A stretch of 64,000 bases of DNA from JADKCL01 sp031424495 (GTDB taxonomy: Bacteria; Bacteroidota; Bacteroidia; J057; JADKCL01). A program made the translations under genes and the position numbers. The notes beneath the pieces were generated by a model. It was given only the letters and a program-made list of their open reading frames with translations, was not told the DNA's origin and ran no database searches. The DNA lies in assembly GCA_031424495.1 (NCBI GenBank), contig JANPHP010000061.1:1-64000 (forward strand), written 5' to 3'. This document shows positions 54,598 to 62,894 of this stretch, in pieces. Within the stretch, counting starts at the first letter, position 1, and every line of letters starts with the position of its first letter.

Positions 54598-55674
54598 CTA
54601 AATGGTTTCGACGATAAAGACATAGGTCTTCCATTTGGCAACCTTCTCAACCACTGATTTATCGGCCATCGTGTTCACCCAATTGGGAAATGTAAAGCCG
54701 TCAACATTGTGAAGAAATGCCTCTAAGTTGCCTGATTTGATCGCATAACCTGCACTTTCAGCAATGGTACTTTTGGCAAAAACCACTCCAACAAGATTTC
54801 CTTGCTCATCGATCAAAGGACCACCACTGTTACCAGGGTTGACAGCCGCTGAGATTTGAAATTTGCTCACATCCCCCTGAACCCCACTTCTCGCACTTAT
54901 GATTCCTTCTGTCACTTTTGCTTCTTCTCCCAGCATTTCTGCACTCGGAAATCCAAGCGCATATATTTTTTCTGCAGTTGATACACCACTGCTTCTAATT
55001 CCAAATGGTGGGGTTTCAAATTTCAAGCTCTTGTTCCCCAGCTTAATAAGTGCCAAGTCATTGCTTTGATCGGATGCGATTAATGTAGCACCGTACTTAG
55101 TCGTAAAATCCCCATCTATTCCCTTTACAGTAATTTCTTGGGCGTTTTCAACGACATGATAATTGGTAATTAAGTATCCTTCGGAGGAAAGAAGGAAACA
55201 AGTGCCCTGGCATTTTGTTGGTTTCGTTGCAGTCGAAACCTTACCCCATGGATTTTTAGGGTCCTCTTGGACTTTTATAGCTGTCCCGGTGGCAGTGAGA
55301 ATCAGTTCTCCCCACTCCTCTTGACTGCTCACATGCCACCTATTTACATTTCCTTTTATCGAATTCAAGTTTCTTGCAATCACCACATTATCTCCTGAAT
55401 TCAAATCAATGGTTAGCGATTGCGGGTAGTAGGCGTCCTGCAAGCGAATTGAAAAGCGTCCTGTTGAAATTACTTCAATCGTTGCAACCTCGTTTACATT
55501 GGCCGAGGTCACTAACTGATCATTGATATAAACCCTGTAACTAGATCGCTCCTGATGTCTACCATTGAAAGCCGTGTAGAAGCTGAGTTTGGAAGTCGTT
55601 GCTTGTCCCATCGCATTGTGGCAGGCCAAGCACAGAACAACACTCACAATCATGATTTGAAGTATTTTGTTCAT
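54598..55674 (-). CDS. Exported trypsin-like (HtrA-type) serine protease
   Basis: 358 residues from ATG 55674, which opens a signal peptide (MNKILQIMIVSVVLCLACHN to MGQ). An N-terminal region of about 110 residues (YRVYINDQLVTSANVNEVAT) resembles a beta-sandwich adaptor. The protease domain has the full triad: His in LITNYHVVENA, Asp in SNDLALIKL and Ser in VNPGNSGGPLIDE. No PDZ domain follows. AT-rich flanks compared with neighbours. Substrate unknown. Confidence 0.88.
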   Translation of the reverse strand: MNKILQIMIVSVVLCLACHNAMGQATTSKLSFYTAFNGRHQERSSYRVYINDQLVTSANVNEVATIEVISTGRFSIRLQDAYYPQSLTIDLNSGDNVVIARNLNSIKGNVNRWHVSSQEEWGELILTATGTAIKVQEDPKNPWGKVSTATKPTKCQGTCFLLSSEGYLITNYHVVENAQEITVKGIDGDFTTKYGATLIASDQSNDLALIKLGNKSLKFETPPFGIRSSGVSTAEKIYALGFPSAEMLGEEAKVTEGIISARSGVQGDVSKFQISAAVNPGNSGGPLIDEQGNLVGVVFAKSTIAESAGYAIKSGNLEAFLHNVDGFTFPNWVNTMADKSVVEKVAKWKTYVFIVETI

Positions 55675-56033
55675 AAAAACTCGAATATAAATGACGCTAA
55701 TGATTCTCCTGAAAATCAACAACAAAAATACTTCAATTGGTGAATCTATCAAGCGTTCAACCAATATAACACCAACTAGCTCTCACATGTCAACAAATCG
55801 AGGAGCACCCAATTGCTAAAAGGCATCTGTTGGGAAATGAGTACCAATTCTGTTTGGTTTTGGGGATAGTGAATGGGGTGCTTATTCTTATATTGTCACT
55901 TTCTTCGGGCTGGTTTAAGGCTGGTGAATGTCTGTTCCTTTGATGTCGGGTGGACACCCATTCGGTTACCTGCCATTACTTTTTCCCAACAATTCATCCC
56001 CCGAGCTGGTTGATTGCCTATTACCTTTGCACC

Positions 56034-56423
56034 ATGAATACGTCTCTCGACAGCAGCCCTGCTCAAAAGCTCTCTAAGCTCATCATTGTCGGCGACCGTG
56101 TGCTTGTGAAGCCCAAGGCTGAAACTGAGCGCACCAAGACAGGTCTATTCCTGCCACCCGGTGTGGAGGAAAAAGAGGAAATCGGCTGGGGTTGGATCAT
56201 GAAAATCGGCCCTGGTTATCCCATCCCAATCCCAAGCGACGATAATTTTGAACCTTGGAAAGCTGCCGACGAACGCATCAAATATGTGCCGCTGCAAGCC
56301 AAGGTCGGCGACTTGGCAATATTCCTCAAGCGTGCCGCCGTCGAGGTCATCTATGAAGACGAGAAATACTTCATCGTGCCCCAAGGCTCGATTTTGATGC
56401 TGGAACGCGACGAGGATCTCTAA
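56034..56423 (+). CDS. GroES-like co-chaperonin domain protein
   Basis: 129 residues from ATG 56034. IIVGDRVLVKPKAETERTKT followed by GLFLPPGVEEKEEIGWGWI is a Cpn10 opening with its mobile-loop region; VGDLAIFLKRAAVEVIYEDE and YFIVPQGSILM complete the barrel. It is longer than GroES (about 95) because of an insert (YPIPIPSDDNFEPWKAADER), and no groEL is adjacent, so it is a stand-alone variant. A truncated gene follows 9 nt later. The gap 55675-56033 shows nothing. Confidence 0.75.
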   Translation: MNTSLDSSPAQKLSKLIIVGDRVLVKPKAETERTKTGLFLPPGVEEKEEIGWGWIMKIGPGYPIPIPSDDNFEPWKAADERIKYVPLQAKVGDLAIFLKRAAVEVIYEDEKYFIVPQGSILMLERDEDL

Positions 56424-56432
56424 TTCCCTGCG

Positions 56433-56531
56433 ATGAAACGCACCATCCATATTGCAATGAGCCTGGACGGCTATATTGCCGATAACCAAGGCAGCATCTT
56501 CCGCACTTTTACGATATACGTCCCTCATTAA
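56433..56531 (+). pseudogene. Truncated dihydrofolate-reductase-family gene
   Basis: 32 codons: MKRTIHIAMSLDGYIADNQG then an unrelated short tail and stop. The opening is the characteristic start of RibD-C/dihydrofolate-reductase-type proteins (IAMSLDGYIAD), about 170 residues long when complete. The remainder is missing. 56532-57015 (484 nt) holds no recognisable gene and includes a run of broken frames, consistent with deletion or decay. Confidence 0.6.
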
Positions 56532-57015
56532 TAAGTTTTTACATTTTTGACTAGGCACTACACCGCATGATTGTGGGCAATATGTCGGGTGCCGATCGAT
56601 AGGGAATGGCATTTCTGAGTATTGCAGTCCACGTGAGTGTCAGATTTTTTTCAGCTCCACAGTCGCCTTGGATGGTATGGGGACCCTCCTGTCGTCGGCG
56701 ATATCTTGGACATTACCCTAGATGGCGGCGACTTCACGTAGGTGGCGTCGCGTATGCCTGTCTCAGTCACTCCCTATGGTGCGATACCCGCAGCAGTGAC
56801 TTCGATGCGCATGACAAAACGGGCATACTGGAAAACCTGAGGGAAATGCATACATTAAATTTTCGATCAAATAGCTGTATTTAAGCTACTTATAAAACGC
56901 AACATTCAAAAAAGGCTGAAACAAACGAATTTTCAAAAAGTTTTGAACATTCCTTTATATAAAGTTGTTTAACTATTTTCAAGATACGTTAAACATTTCT
57001 AATTCTTGATTACTA

Positions 57016-57756
57016 ATGGGACCAATACTCAACATCGCTGTCATTCCCAAGGGGGATGTCATCGCCTTCACCTTTTTCATCGGCTATATGGCTATGCTTG
57101 CGGCTTCCGTTTTCTTCTTTTTTGAACGAGGAAGCGTCGATGGAAAATGGAAACTTTCTCTCCTCGTTTCAGGGTTGATTACTGGCATTGCTGCGGTGCA
57201 CTACTATTACATGCGAGATTATTACCTCGCAACCGGGGAAACTCCCACGTCCTTGCGTTACATTGACTGGACGCTCACCGTACCCCTGATGTGTGTGGAA
57301 TTCTATTTGCTCACCAAAGCCGCTGGGGCCAAGATTGCCCTGCTTTGGAAGTTGATTGCTGCAGCAGTATTGATGCTGGTTGCGGGCTACATCGGAGAGG
57401 CATTGACAGATGGTTCGACCTCCCATTCCGTGATCTGGGGAGCGATCTCGACCGTCGGGTACATTTACATCTTGTACACGGCATGGATAGGCGAGGTCGC
57501 TCAGCTTGCCAAATCGAGCAAAGATCCTGTCATCATCAAAGGCATCAAAACGCTGGCTTGGTTTATATTGGTGGGTTGGGCGATCTACCCTATCGGCTAC
57601 ATGTGTATGCCAGGCGGTTGGCTCAACTTGGGTTTGGGCTGGGAATCCAAGAATGTCGATCTTTTTTACAACATCGCAGACGCGATCAACAAGATCGGCT
57701 TTGGTTTGGTGATTTACAGTATCGCCATCGGCGCTGGCAAAAAACAGGCTGCATAA
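57016..57756 (+). CDS. Proteorhodopsin-type light-driven proton pump
   Basis: 246 residues, seven membrane helices with retinal bound at Lys226 in helix 7 (IADAINKIGFG). Helix 3 RYIDWTLTVPLMCVEFYLL gives the proton-pump residues Asp84, Thr88, Glu95 (Asp97/Thr101/Glu108 of proteorhodopsin) and His62 matches His75. The spectral-tuning site (105 equivalent) is Met92, as in green-absorbing pumps. No blh or carotenoid gene lies in the window, so retinal must come from elsewhere. It ends in a strong terminator. Confidence 0.95.
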   Translation: MGPILNIAVIPKGDVIAFTFFIGYMAMLAASVFFFFERGSVDGKWKLSLLVSGLITGIAAVHYYYMRDYYLATGETPTSLRYIDWTLTVPLMCVEFYLLTKAAGAKIALLWKLIAAAVLMLVAGYIGEALTDGSTSHSVIWGAISTVGYIYILYTAWIGEVAQLAKSSKDPVIIKGIKTLAWFILVGWAIYPIGYMCMPGGWLNLGLGWESKNVDLFYNIADAINKIGFGLVIYSIAIGAGKKQAA

Positions 57757-57812
57757 GATTCAAAGGCGGCGGCAAAATGAATTGGGATTTTTGTGTGGAC
57801 GATATTTTTTTG

Positions 57813-57842
57813 AAAAGTCCCCGCGTCGGCGGGGACTTTTTG
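57813..57842 (+). terminator. Intrinsic terminator of the rhodopsin gene
   Basis: A 12-bp stem AAAAGTCCCCGC / GCGGGGACTTTT with a GTCG loop, followed by TG. It lies 57 nt past the stop. 57843-58126 shows nothing further. Confidence 0.85.
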
Positions 57843-58126
57843 TGTTGCTACAGCCCTACCAACGCAAAGCAGATGCCTCCCCTAGGCCAGTACCCTTGAT
57901 GCGTGCAAAGACCCTGGTGTAAAGGATTTCAATGGGGGAATGTTGCAGATGGACTGTTGGGTATGGATAACCTGAGTTCTGAAACAAGATTTCCGCATTC
58001 GTTCAAGTTAGTGAAGTGCGACAGCGACCCGCTCCATTGAAAATGCTGGAAATCTGTCCACTGCCAGATGGTTTTGTGGAACTCAGCTACGCTGTTTCGC
58101 GGCATTGCTGATTTAGTGAGTCACAC

Positions 58127-58786
58127 TCAGATCCCGATACCGATTTGGAATCCGATCTTGGGAAATACACCGTTGTAGCCGGGCTCGGTTACACTGATGA
58201 ATGAACCCGACCTGATGTCGCCAAATGAGCGCTTGATGCCGCCGCCCGTAAAGAAATCGAGGAAAAACTTGTTGCCCATGGCGATCTGCATCCCTAGCAC
58301 GACGCCCCCAGACACTTCATGCAAGTTTTCATCTTGGGTCACATTTTGCTGCAAGATCCAATCCCAGCTCTCCACCGACCGCTGCAAAAACCGATGCCCC
58401 GCAAACGGGCCGGCATAAAAGCCCTTGAAAAACCAGAAGTTGCGGCCGTTGCGTGAAAAATCTTGCGGCGGAATCACATAGAGTCGGTATTGGAGTTCTT
58501 CCTGGAAGCCAAACTCCGGCTTGGGATTTTGCAAATTGTAGCCACGGCTTGCTTTGGAATGCAGACCCAAGCTGAGCATGAGGCTGCTCTTTTGCTCGCC
58601 CAGCATGCGCTCATAACTCATTAGAAATGTGCCATCCGCAAAATGAAAGGGGCTTATCTTGATGATGTTTTTCACCGGAGCCTCAACCTTCTCAGCCTGA
58701 ATGGGCGGTGCCTGCGCCATCAGCGCTTGGAAACCAATTCCTCCAAAAAACAAGGCTGCAATCGTGAATATTGTAATCGGTCTCAT
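58127..58786 (-). CDS. DUF3575-like outer-membrane beta-barrel protein
   Basis: 219 residues with signal peptide (to ALMAQ). The body KISPFHFADGTFLMSYERML, KGFYAGPFAGHRFLQ, VSGGVVLGMQIAMGNKFFLD and the end PKIGFQIGIGI show alternating hydrophobic strands and a C-terminal aromatic/aliphatic strand, typical of small outer-membrane barrels. Function unknown. Downstream of the beta-propeller lipoprotein on the same strand, 21 nt away, so probably cotranscribed. Confidence 0.7.
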   Translation of the reverse strand: MRPITIFTIAALFFGGIGFQALMAQAPPIQAEKVEAPVKNIIKISPFHFADGTFLMSYERMLGEQKSSLMLSLGLHSKASRGYNLQNPKPEFGFQEELQYRLYVIPPQDFSRNGRNFWFFKGFYAGPFAGHRFLQRSVESWDWILQQNVTQDENLHEVSGGVVLGMQIAMGNKFFLDFFTGGGIKRSFGDIRSGSFISVTEPGYNGVFPKIGFQIGIGI

Positions 58787-58807
58787 GATCTACGAGGTGA
58801 ATATTTC

Positions 58808-59989
58808 TTATTGAGTATAAAAGATAAGGAAAAGGTCGCTTCCCCCAGCGCCATAGCTCTGCGTCTCCCCAAACATGACTGTGCGGCCCGTGGAGCTAAC
58901 CAGACATTCGCGCAGGCGGTCTGTTGCCTGCCCGCCGTAGGATATGCTCAAGATATCATTTCCCACACTGTCGAGCAGCGCAGTCCTGAAATTGTCGCTG
59001 TAGCCGTAGTCGTATTCCACGGCATCAAATCCCGTGAACAAGAGCTTGCCGTTCGACAGCTCCGTGATCTGCCCGTAGTAGGGTTGATCTTGCCGACCTG
59101 TCGCGTAGCTGAGCACCAGATTGGAGTCCAAAAAGGCCACTACATGCTGCCCGTTCAAATCACTTCTTGCAGAAACCACAAAGCGATTGTCACGCGTTGC
59201 CAATGCCGCATAGACACGCGGATAATTGCTGGGCATCCCTGGAACCGCTTCGTAACCTGAGTAGTTGCCATAAGCATCAAATTTCAATACACCGTAACGA
59301 TTGCTGCCGCTGTTGTAATCGGTAGCACTCACAAAGGCATAGATGCTACTGTCCACGCCTTTGCAAAACACATGGTTGAACTTACCGCCATTGTAATCAG
59401 CAAAGCCAACCTCGCTGATCATGATGCCGTCTGTCGTAAACCGCAACACAATCGGGTAGTTTTCTGAGGTAAAGCCCACGAAATAACTCCCGTCTTGAAG
59501 GCGGTAGAAACTGGCGTTTTGCGGCGTGAATCCTGTATTGGCCAAGATCGTCGTGCTCACAGTCTGTTTGACCACATTGAGGTCGGCATCAAGCATGGTC
59601 ATCACAAAGTCGGCATGACCAAAGGTCCCCGCGTTTCGCGTCCCAAAGACGGCATACCCTCCGTTATCGGCAGGAATGACCTTCCAGCCGACTTCGTCAT
59701 AGACAGCATCGCCCGTGGTATTGGCATAAATCAATTTTCCATCGGCGTCGATTTTTGCGACATAGAGATCATAGCTGCCTTCATTGTCATTTTGGCTCCC
59801 GCCGACAAGCACAAAGCCGCCATCGGGCATGGCCGCAAGGCCGCCTGCTACTTCGTTGTGAGATCCGCCATAGGTATGCTGAAAAGGCGGTGCCTCTGGT
59901 AGCGGCGTATCTTTCAAACAGCCCGTGAGCACTACGAGCATCGTCGCCAAAAACAGGACTGTTGTTTTTCGTAAATTCATTGATGCCAT
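58808..59989 (-). CDS. Beta-propeller lipoprotein
   Basis: 393 residues. Lipobox MLVVLTGC. Repeats of the type GGFVLVGGSQNDNEGSYDLY, GGYAVFGTRNAGTFGHADFV, and GRTVMFGETQSYGAGGSDLF have the hydrophobic-GG spacing of beta-propeller blades. A surface-binding role is likely; ligand unknown. A TAAATTTG -7 element lies 29-36 nt upstream. Confidence 0.75.
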   Translation of the reverse strand: MASMNLRKTTVLFLATMLVVLTGCLKDTPLPEAPPFQHTYGGSHNEVAGGLAAMPDGGFVLVGGSQNDNEGSYDLYVAKIDADGKLIYANTTGDAVYDEVGWKVIPADNGGYAVFGTRNAGTFGHADFVMTMLDADLNVVKQTVSTTILANTGFTPQNASFYRLQDGSYFVGFTSENYPIVLRFTTDGIMISEVGFADYNGGKFNHVFCKGVDSSIYAFVSATDYNSGSNRYGVLKFDAYGNYSGYEAVPGMPSNYPRVYAALATRDNRFVVSARSDLNGQHVVAFLDSNLVLSYATGRQDQPYYGQITELSNGKLLFTGFDAVEYDYGYSDNFRTALLDSVGNDILSISYGGQATDRLRECLVSSTGRTVMFGETQSYGAGGSDLFLIFYTQ

Positions 59990-60017
59990 ACTGCAGCGAA
60001 GCTAATCACCTATGTTA

Positions 60018-60025
60018 CAAATTTA
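60018..60025 (-). promoter_or_regulatory. -7 element of the propeller lipoprotein gene
   Basis: Minus strand TAAATTTG, an exact TAnnTTTG, with about 20 nt leader. No -33 TTTG at 19-21 nt. Confidence 0.35.
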
Positions 60026-60114
60026 TCACCAAAAAAAATGACATCTACTACACTTCGCCGAGCACTTTGCGTTGCAAGACTGGCGATCCATGCCTAATTT
60101 CATAAATTGGTGTC

Positions 60115-61044
60115 ATGTTTATACGAGTCTGCCACATGTACAAAACAATTGCAGGAGCATTATTGATTTGCTGGTCGCTGGGGGTAGCGGCACAAGTGCC
60201 GCAGCACGCCTATTTTCCGCAGGCTCTCTGCAAACAGGAGGGCGTGAAAGTCGTCACAGTCTACGAGACGCAGATCGACAACCCGGGTTCGCAGTCAGGT
60301 CATGCAAACCGCATTCGCCTGGCGCGAGACATGATGCGCCAGAATTTCTACAATACCGATGGACTCGCCTACCGTAGCCTCAGGTTTCAGGATGGGGGCA
60401 AGTCGATCAAGACTGAGGTATTGCGCACCTACAATCAGCAACAATTGCTGGGCAAGGAGGTGCAACAGCACTACAATACCAATCTCTCTGACAGCACAAA
60501 ACTGATCCAAAGCCATCAAGCCTTGTATGCTTATACAGCTGCGGGTGCGGTGCTGAGTGTGGAAAATGCACTCCTCTCGGCAGATAACCTCACCAAAGTC
60601 GACAGTGTGGCTTACATGCGCGATGCTGGTGGCATCCTCTCCTTGGAAGCTATCTATTCCCTCAAGGGTCAGCCGACCTGCATTCTCCAAAAGGCCTATA
60701 CCTACCGCAAAAACTACATCTCATCGATATCGATGGTCGGCGACCTATCGCTCAACCGCGACGAGTATGAACTCGACGACAAAGGCCGTGTGGTCAAGGA
60801 GCGCAACTATGGACCTGGTGACGAACTCCCCCGGTTGGAAACGGTTTATGTCTACGATCCACGTGGATGGCTGGAGGAAATCAGGTACACTCCCAACTGG
60901 CAGCACTTTGCGAAAGACCAAACCGTCGTCTCCTGCAAAAACAAGTATGACGACCACGGCAAGCTCGTCGAGGTCCAGCAAGACTACGGTGACGGCAAGC
61001 GCCGCATGGAGTTTTATGACTACACTTACTGGGTAGAGAATTGA
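60115..61044 (+). CDS. Secreted protein with YD/RHS-like repeats
   Basis: 309 residues with a signal peptide (SLGVAAQ end; ATG 60136 is an alternative start). The C-terminal part has RDEYELDDKGRVVKERNYGP, ETVYVYDPRGWLEEIRYTPN and CKNKYDDHGKLVEVQQDYGD, three YD-repeat-like units as in RHS shells but too few for a shell. Function unknown. 28 nt before the next gene on the same strand. Confidence 0.65.
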   Translation: MFIRVCHMYKTIAGALLICWSLGVAAQVPQHAYFPQALCKQEGVKVVTVYETQIDNPGSQSGHANRIRLARDMMRQNFYNTDGLAYRSLRFQDGGKSIKTEVLRTYNQQQLLGKEVQQHYNTNLSDSTKLIQSHQALYAYTAAGAVLSVENALLSADNLTKVDSVAYMRDAGGILSLEAIYSLKGQPTCILQKAYTYRKNYISSISMVGDLSLNRDEYELDDKGRVVKERNYGPGDELPRLETVYVYDPRGWLEEIRYTPNWQHFAKDQTVVSCKNKYDDHGKLVEVQQDYGDGKRRMEFYDYTYWVEN

Positions 61045-61072
61045 TTTTCGCGATTTTTCTTAATTTGGTGGA

Positions 61073-61738
61073 ATGCGACAGTTCACAATAGCGATTTTCT
61101 TGCTCCTCGGTCTTGGTTTGCAAGCTCAAGTTTTTTTGCCAGGCAAGCTCATTACGGCCGACGGAGATACCCTAGTAGGCCTCGTGGCTGAGCAGGGCGG
61201 CATCACCTGGTCCTACAGAGCCGCTAAAAATGAGCCTGTGAGCATCTACACTCGGCGCCAAGTCGTCGGCTTTGAACGACAAGACGAGAAGTATGAAGAG
61301 CACTTGATCGAGGTGCTGCGTGGGAAATTTCCAGAGCGGGTAAAAGATTTCTTGCTCGTCGTCGAGGAGGGTCAAGTAAGGTTGTTGCGCTATGACGGCG
61401 TCGGCATCTTTGGCAGTGATCATGTGGGTTATTACCTACATGAAAAAGGGATGGGCATGCCGCTGCGCGTCAATGTCGATGACCACAATTTCAAGATCCA
61501 GATGAGTCAGTATTTCAGTGACTACCCTGAACTCGCCGACCGTATCAAAAGCAAAGAGCTGCAGTATGCCAAAATCCAGGAGATCGTTCAGATTTTCAAT
61601 GCATGGTATAAGCTGCAACCCAAAAAGGAGCCCGTCGTCCCTGCGACCGATCCCGGCAAGGCACCCAAGGAGAAAAAAGCAAAAAAAGTCGAGTCTGAGC
61701 CGATGATGGAAAACAGCGATCAGTCCAAGGAAAACTGA
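61073..61738 (+). CDS. Secreted protein of unknown function
   Basis: 221 residues with a signal peptide (MRQFTIAIFLLLGLGLQAQ). A beta-rich domain begins PGKLITADGDTLVGLVAEQG, recalling the short SH3-like modules of other envelope proteins. Then a helix-rich middle and a highly basic, low-complexity end (KAPKEKKAKKVESE). No recognised motif. Possibly cotranscribed with the YD-repeat gene. Confidence 0.6.
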   Translation: MRQFTIAIFLLLGLGLQAQVFLPGKLITADGDTLVGLVAEQGGITWSYRAAKNEPVSIYTRRQVVGFERQDEKYEEHLIEVLRGKFPERVKDFLLVVEEGQVRLLRYDGVGIFGSDHVGYYLHEKGMGMPLRVNVDDHNFKIQMSQYFSDYPELADRIKSKELQYAKIQEIVQIFNAWYKLQPKKEPVVPATDPGKAPKEKKAKKVESEPMMENSDQSKEN

Positions 61739-61769
61739 TCGCCACGCTATTCACCCGCATGCATTCCCC

Positions 61770-62822
61770 TTGAGCCCGACACAAAAAAAATCAATTCTAC
61801 GCAGGCTGCTGCCCCGAGTGGCCTACATCATAGGTGTCTTGCTCGTCTTGCTCATCGCTGGCGAGATCACAGCCCGCTTCATGGGCTATCGCCCTTGGCA
61901 CGAGACCGTGCAGACGATGCAAGTCGTGCCCGAGGGTCGCTTCTACCAAGCCGATAGCATTTTGGGTTACAAAGGGCGGCCCGGCAAGTTTGAGCTGCTG
62001 CTCAACGACAGCCTGCGCTTTACCGTGACGCACGACGCCGATGGCTGGCGCAAGACAGGCCCCGACAGCCTGCAAGGCGATAGCCTTCCTGAAATCTGGA
62101 TTTTCGGCTGCTCATTTACCCACGGTTACGGGGTCAACGACGCCGACAACTATCCTGCAGTCTTGCAGAGCATGATGCCCCATTTCCGCATTCGCAACTA
62201 TGGCATGGACGGCTATGGCACGCTGCAAAACTGGCTGGTGCTGAATCAGTTGTTGCAAGCAGGCAAGCGCCCCGCGACCGTCGTGCTCGGCTATGGTGCA
62301 TTTCACGACCAGCGCAACACCGCCAACCGCTACTGGCACAAGGCATTGCATGGGCAACGCATTGCCGACAGCCTGCGCTATCCTTTCATCCGCCTCGACA
62401 AAAAAGACTCACTCATCTTGCACTACGGTCATATTGCCTATCATCCGCTGCCTTTGCAGCGGCAGCTCGCATTGCTCTCCCTGGTCGAGAAGCGCTGGAA
62501 CGACAGCGAGGACCAAGGCTTGCGCAGCAAGTTTGTGACAGAGGTGCTCATCCAACGCATGGTCGGCGCTAGTCGCGACGCTGGAGCCCATTTTGTACTG
62601 GCCGGCGTCTATCGCCACCCTGAAACGGAAAAGATGCTGCGCACATTTCATCTCGATAACGTACCTACAGTGGACATCAGCCAAGATCTAGCGGATCCCG
62701 ACCTACGCATTTTGCCCGGCAATGGCCACCCCAATGCCAAGGCACATGCGATGATGGCCCAAGTCCTGTATGATTATCTGCAAGTGCATGACTTGCCCAC
62801 GAATGCAAATCCACACAAGTAA
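61770..62822 (+). CDS. Membrane-anchored SGNH-hydrolase-like protein
   Basis: 350 residues. TTG 61770 is the most likely start, because the anchor segment (VAYIIGVLLVLLIAGEITAR) lies before the first in-frame ATG. SGNH residues: FGCSFTHGYGVNDADNYPAV (block I Ser), YGMDGYGTLQ, GYGAFHDQRN, and the Asp-x-x-His end GNGHPNAKAHAMM. Probable acyl-esterase or O-acetyl transfer role in the envelope; substrate unknown. Confidence 0.75.
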   Translation: MSPTQKKSILRRLLPRVAYIIGVLLVLLIAGEITARFMGYRPWHETVQTMQVVPEGRFYQADSILGYKGRPGKFELLLNDSLRFTVTHDADGWRKTGPDSLQGDSLPEIWIFGCSFTHGYGVNDADNYPAVLQSMMPHFRIRNYGMDGYGTLQNWLVLNQLLQAGKRPATVVLGYGAFHDQRNTANRYWHKALHGQRIADSLRYPFIRLDKKDSLILHYGHIAYHPLPLQRQLALLSLVEKRWNDSEDQGLRSKFVTEVLIQRMVGASRDAGAHFVLAGVYRHPETEKMLRTFHLDNVPTVDISQDLADPDLRILPGNGHPNAKAHAMMAQVLYDYLQVHDLPTNANPHK

Positions 62823-62894
62823 TCCTTGCAGCACCTTGTATGTGCGGTGCTTCGCGACTAAATTCGCCGATCAGAGAATTTCAATGGTGTTTCC

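Noticed and set aside
56022..56029. TACCTTTG as promoter of the GroES-like gene
   Set aside because: It matches TAnnTTTG but lies only four bases before the ATG and has no -33 box, so it would leave no leader.
56606..56884. 92-codon open frame before the rhodopsin
   Set aside because: Arg/Trp/Cys-rich translation without homologous features; treated as degenerate sequence.
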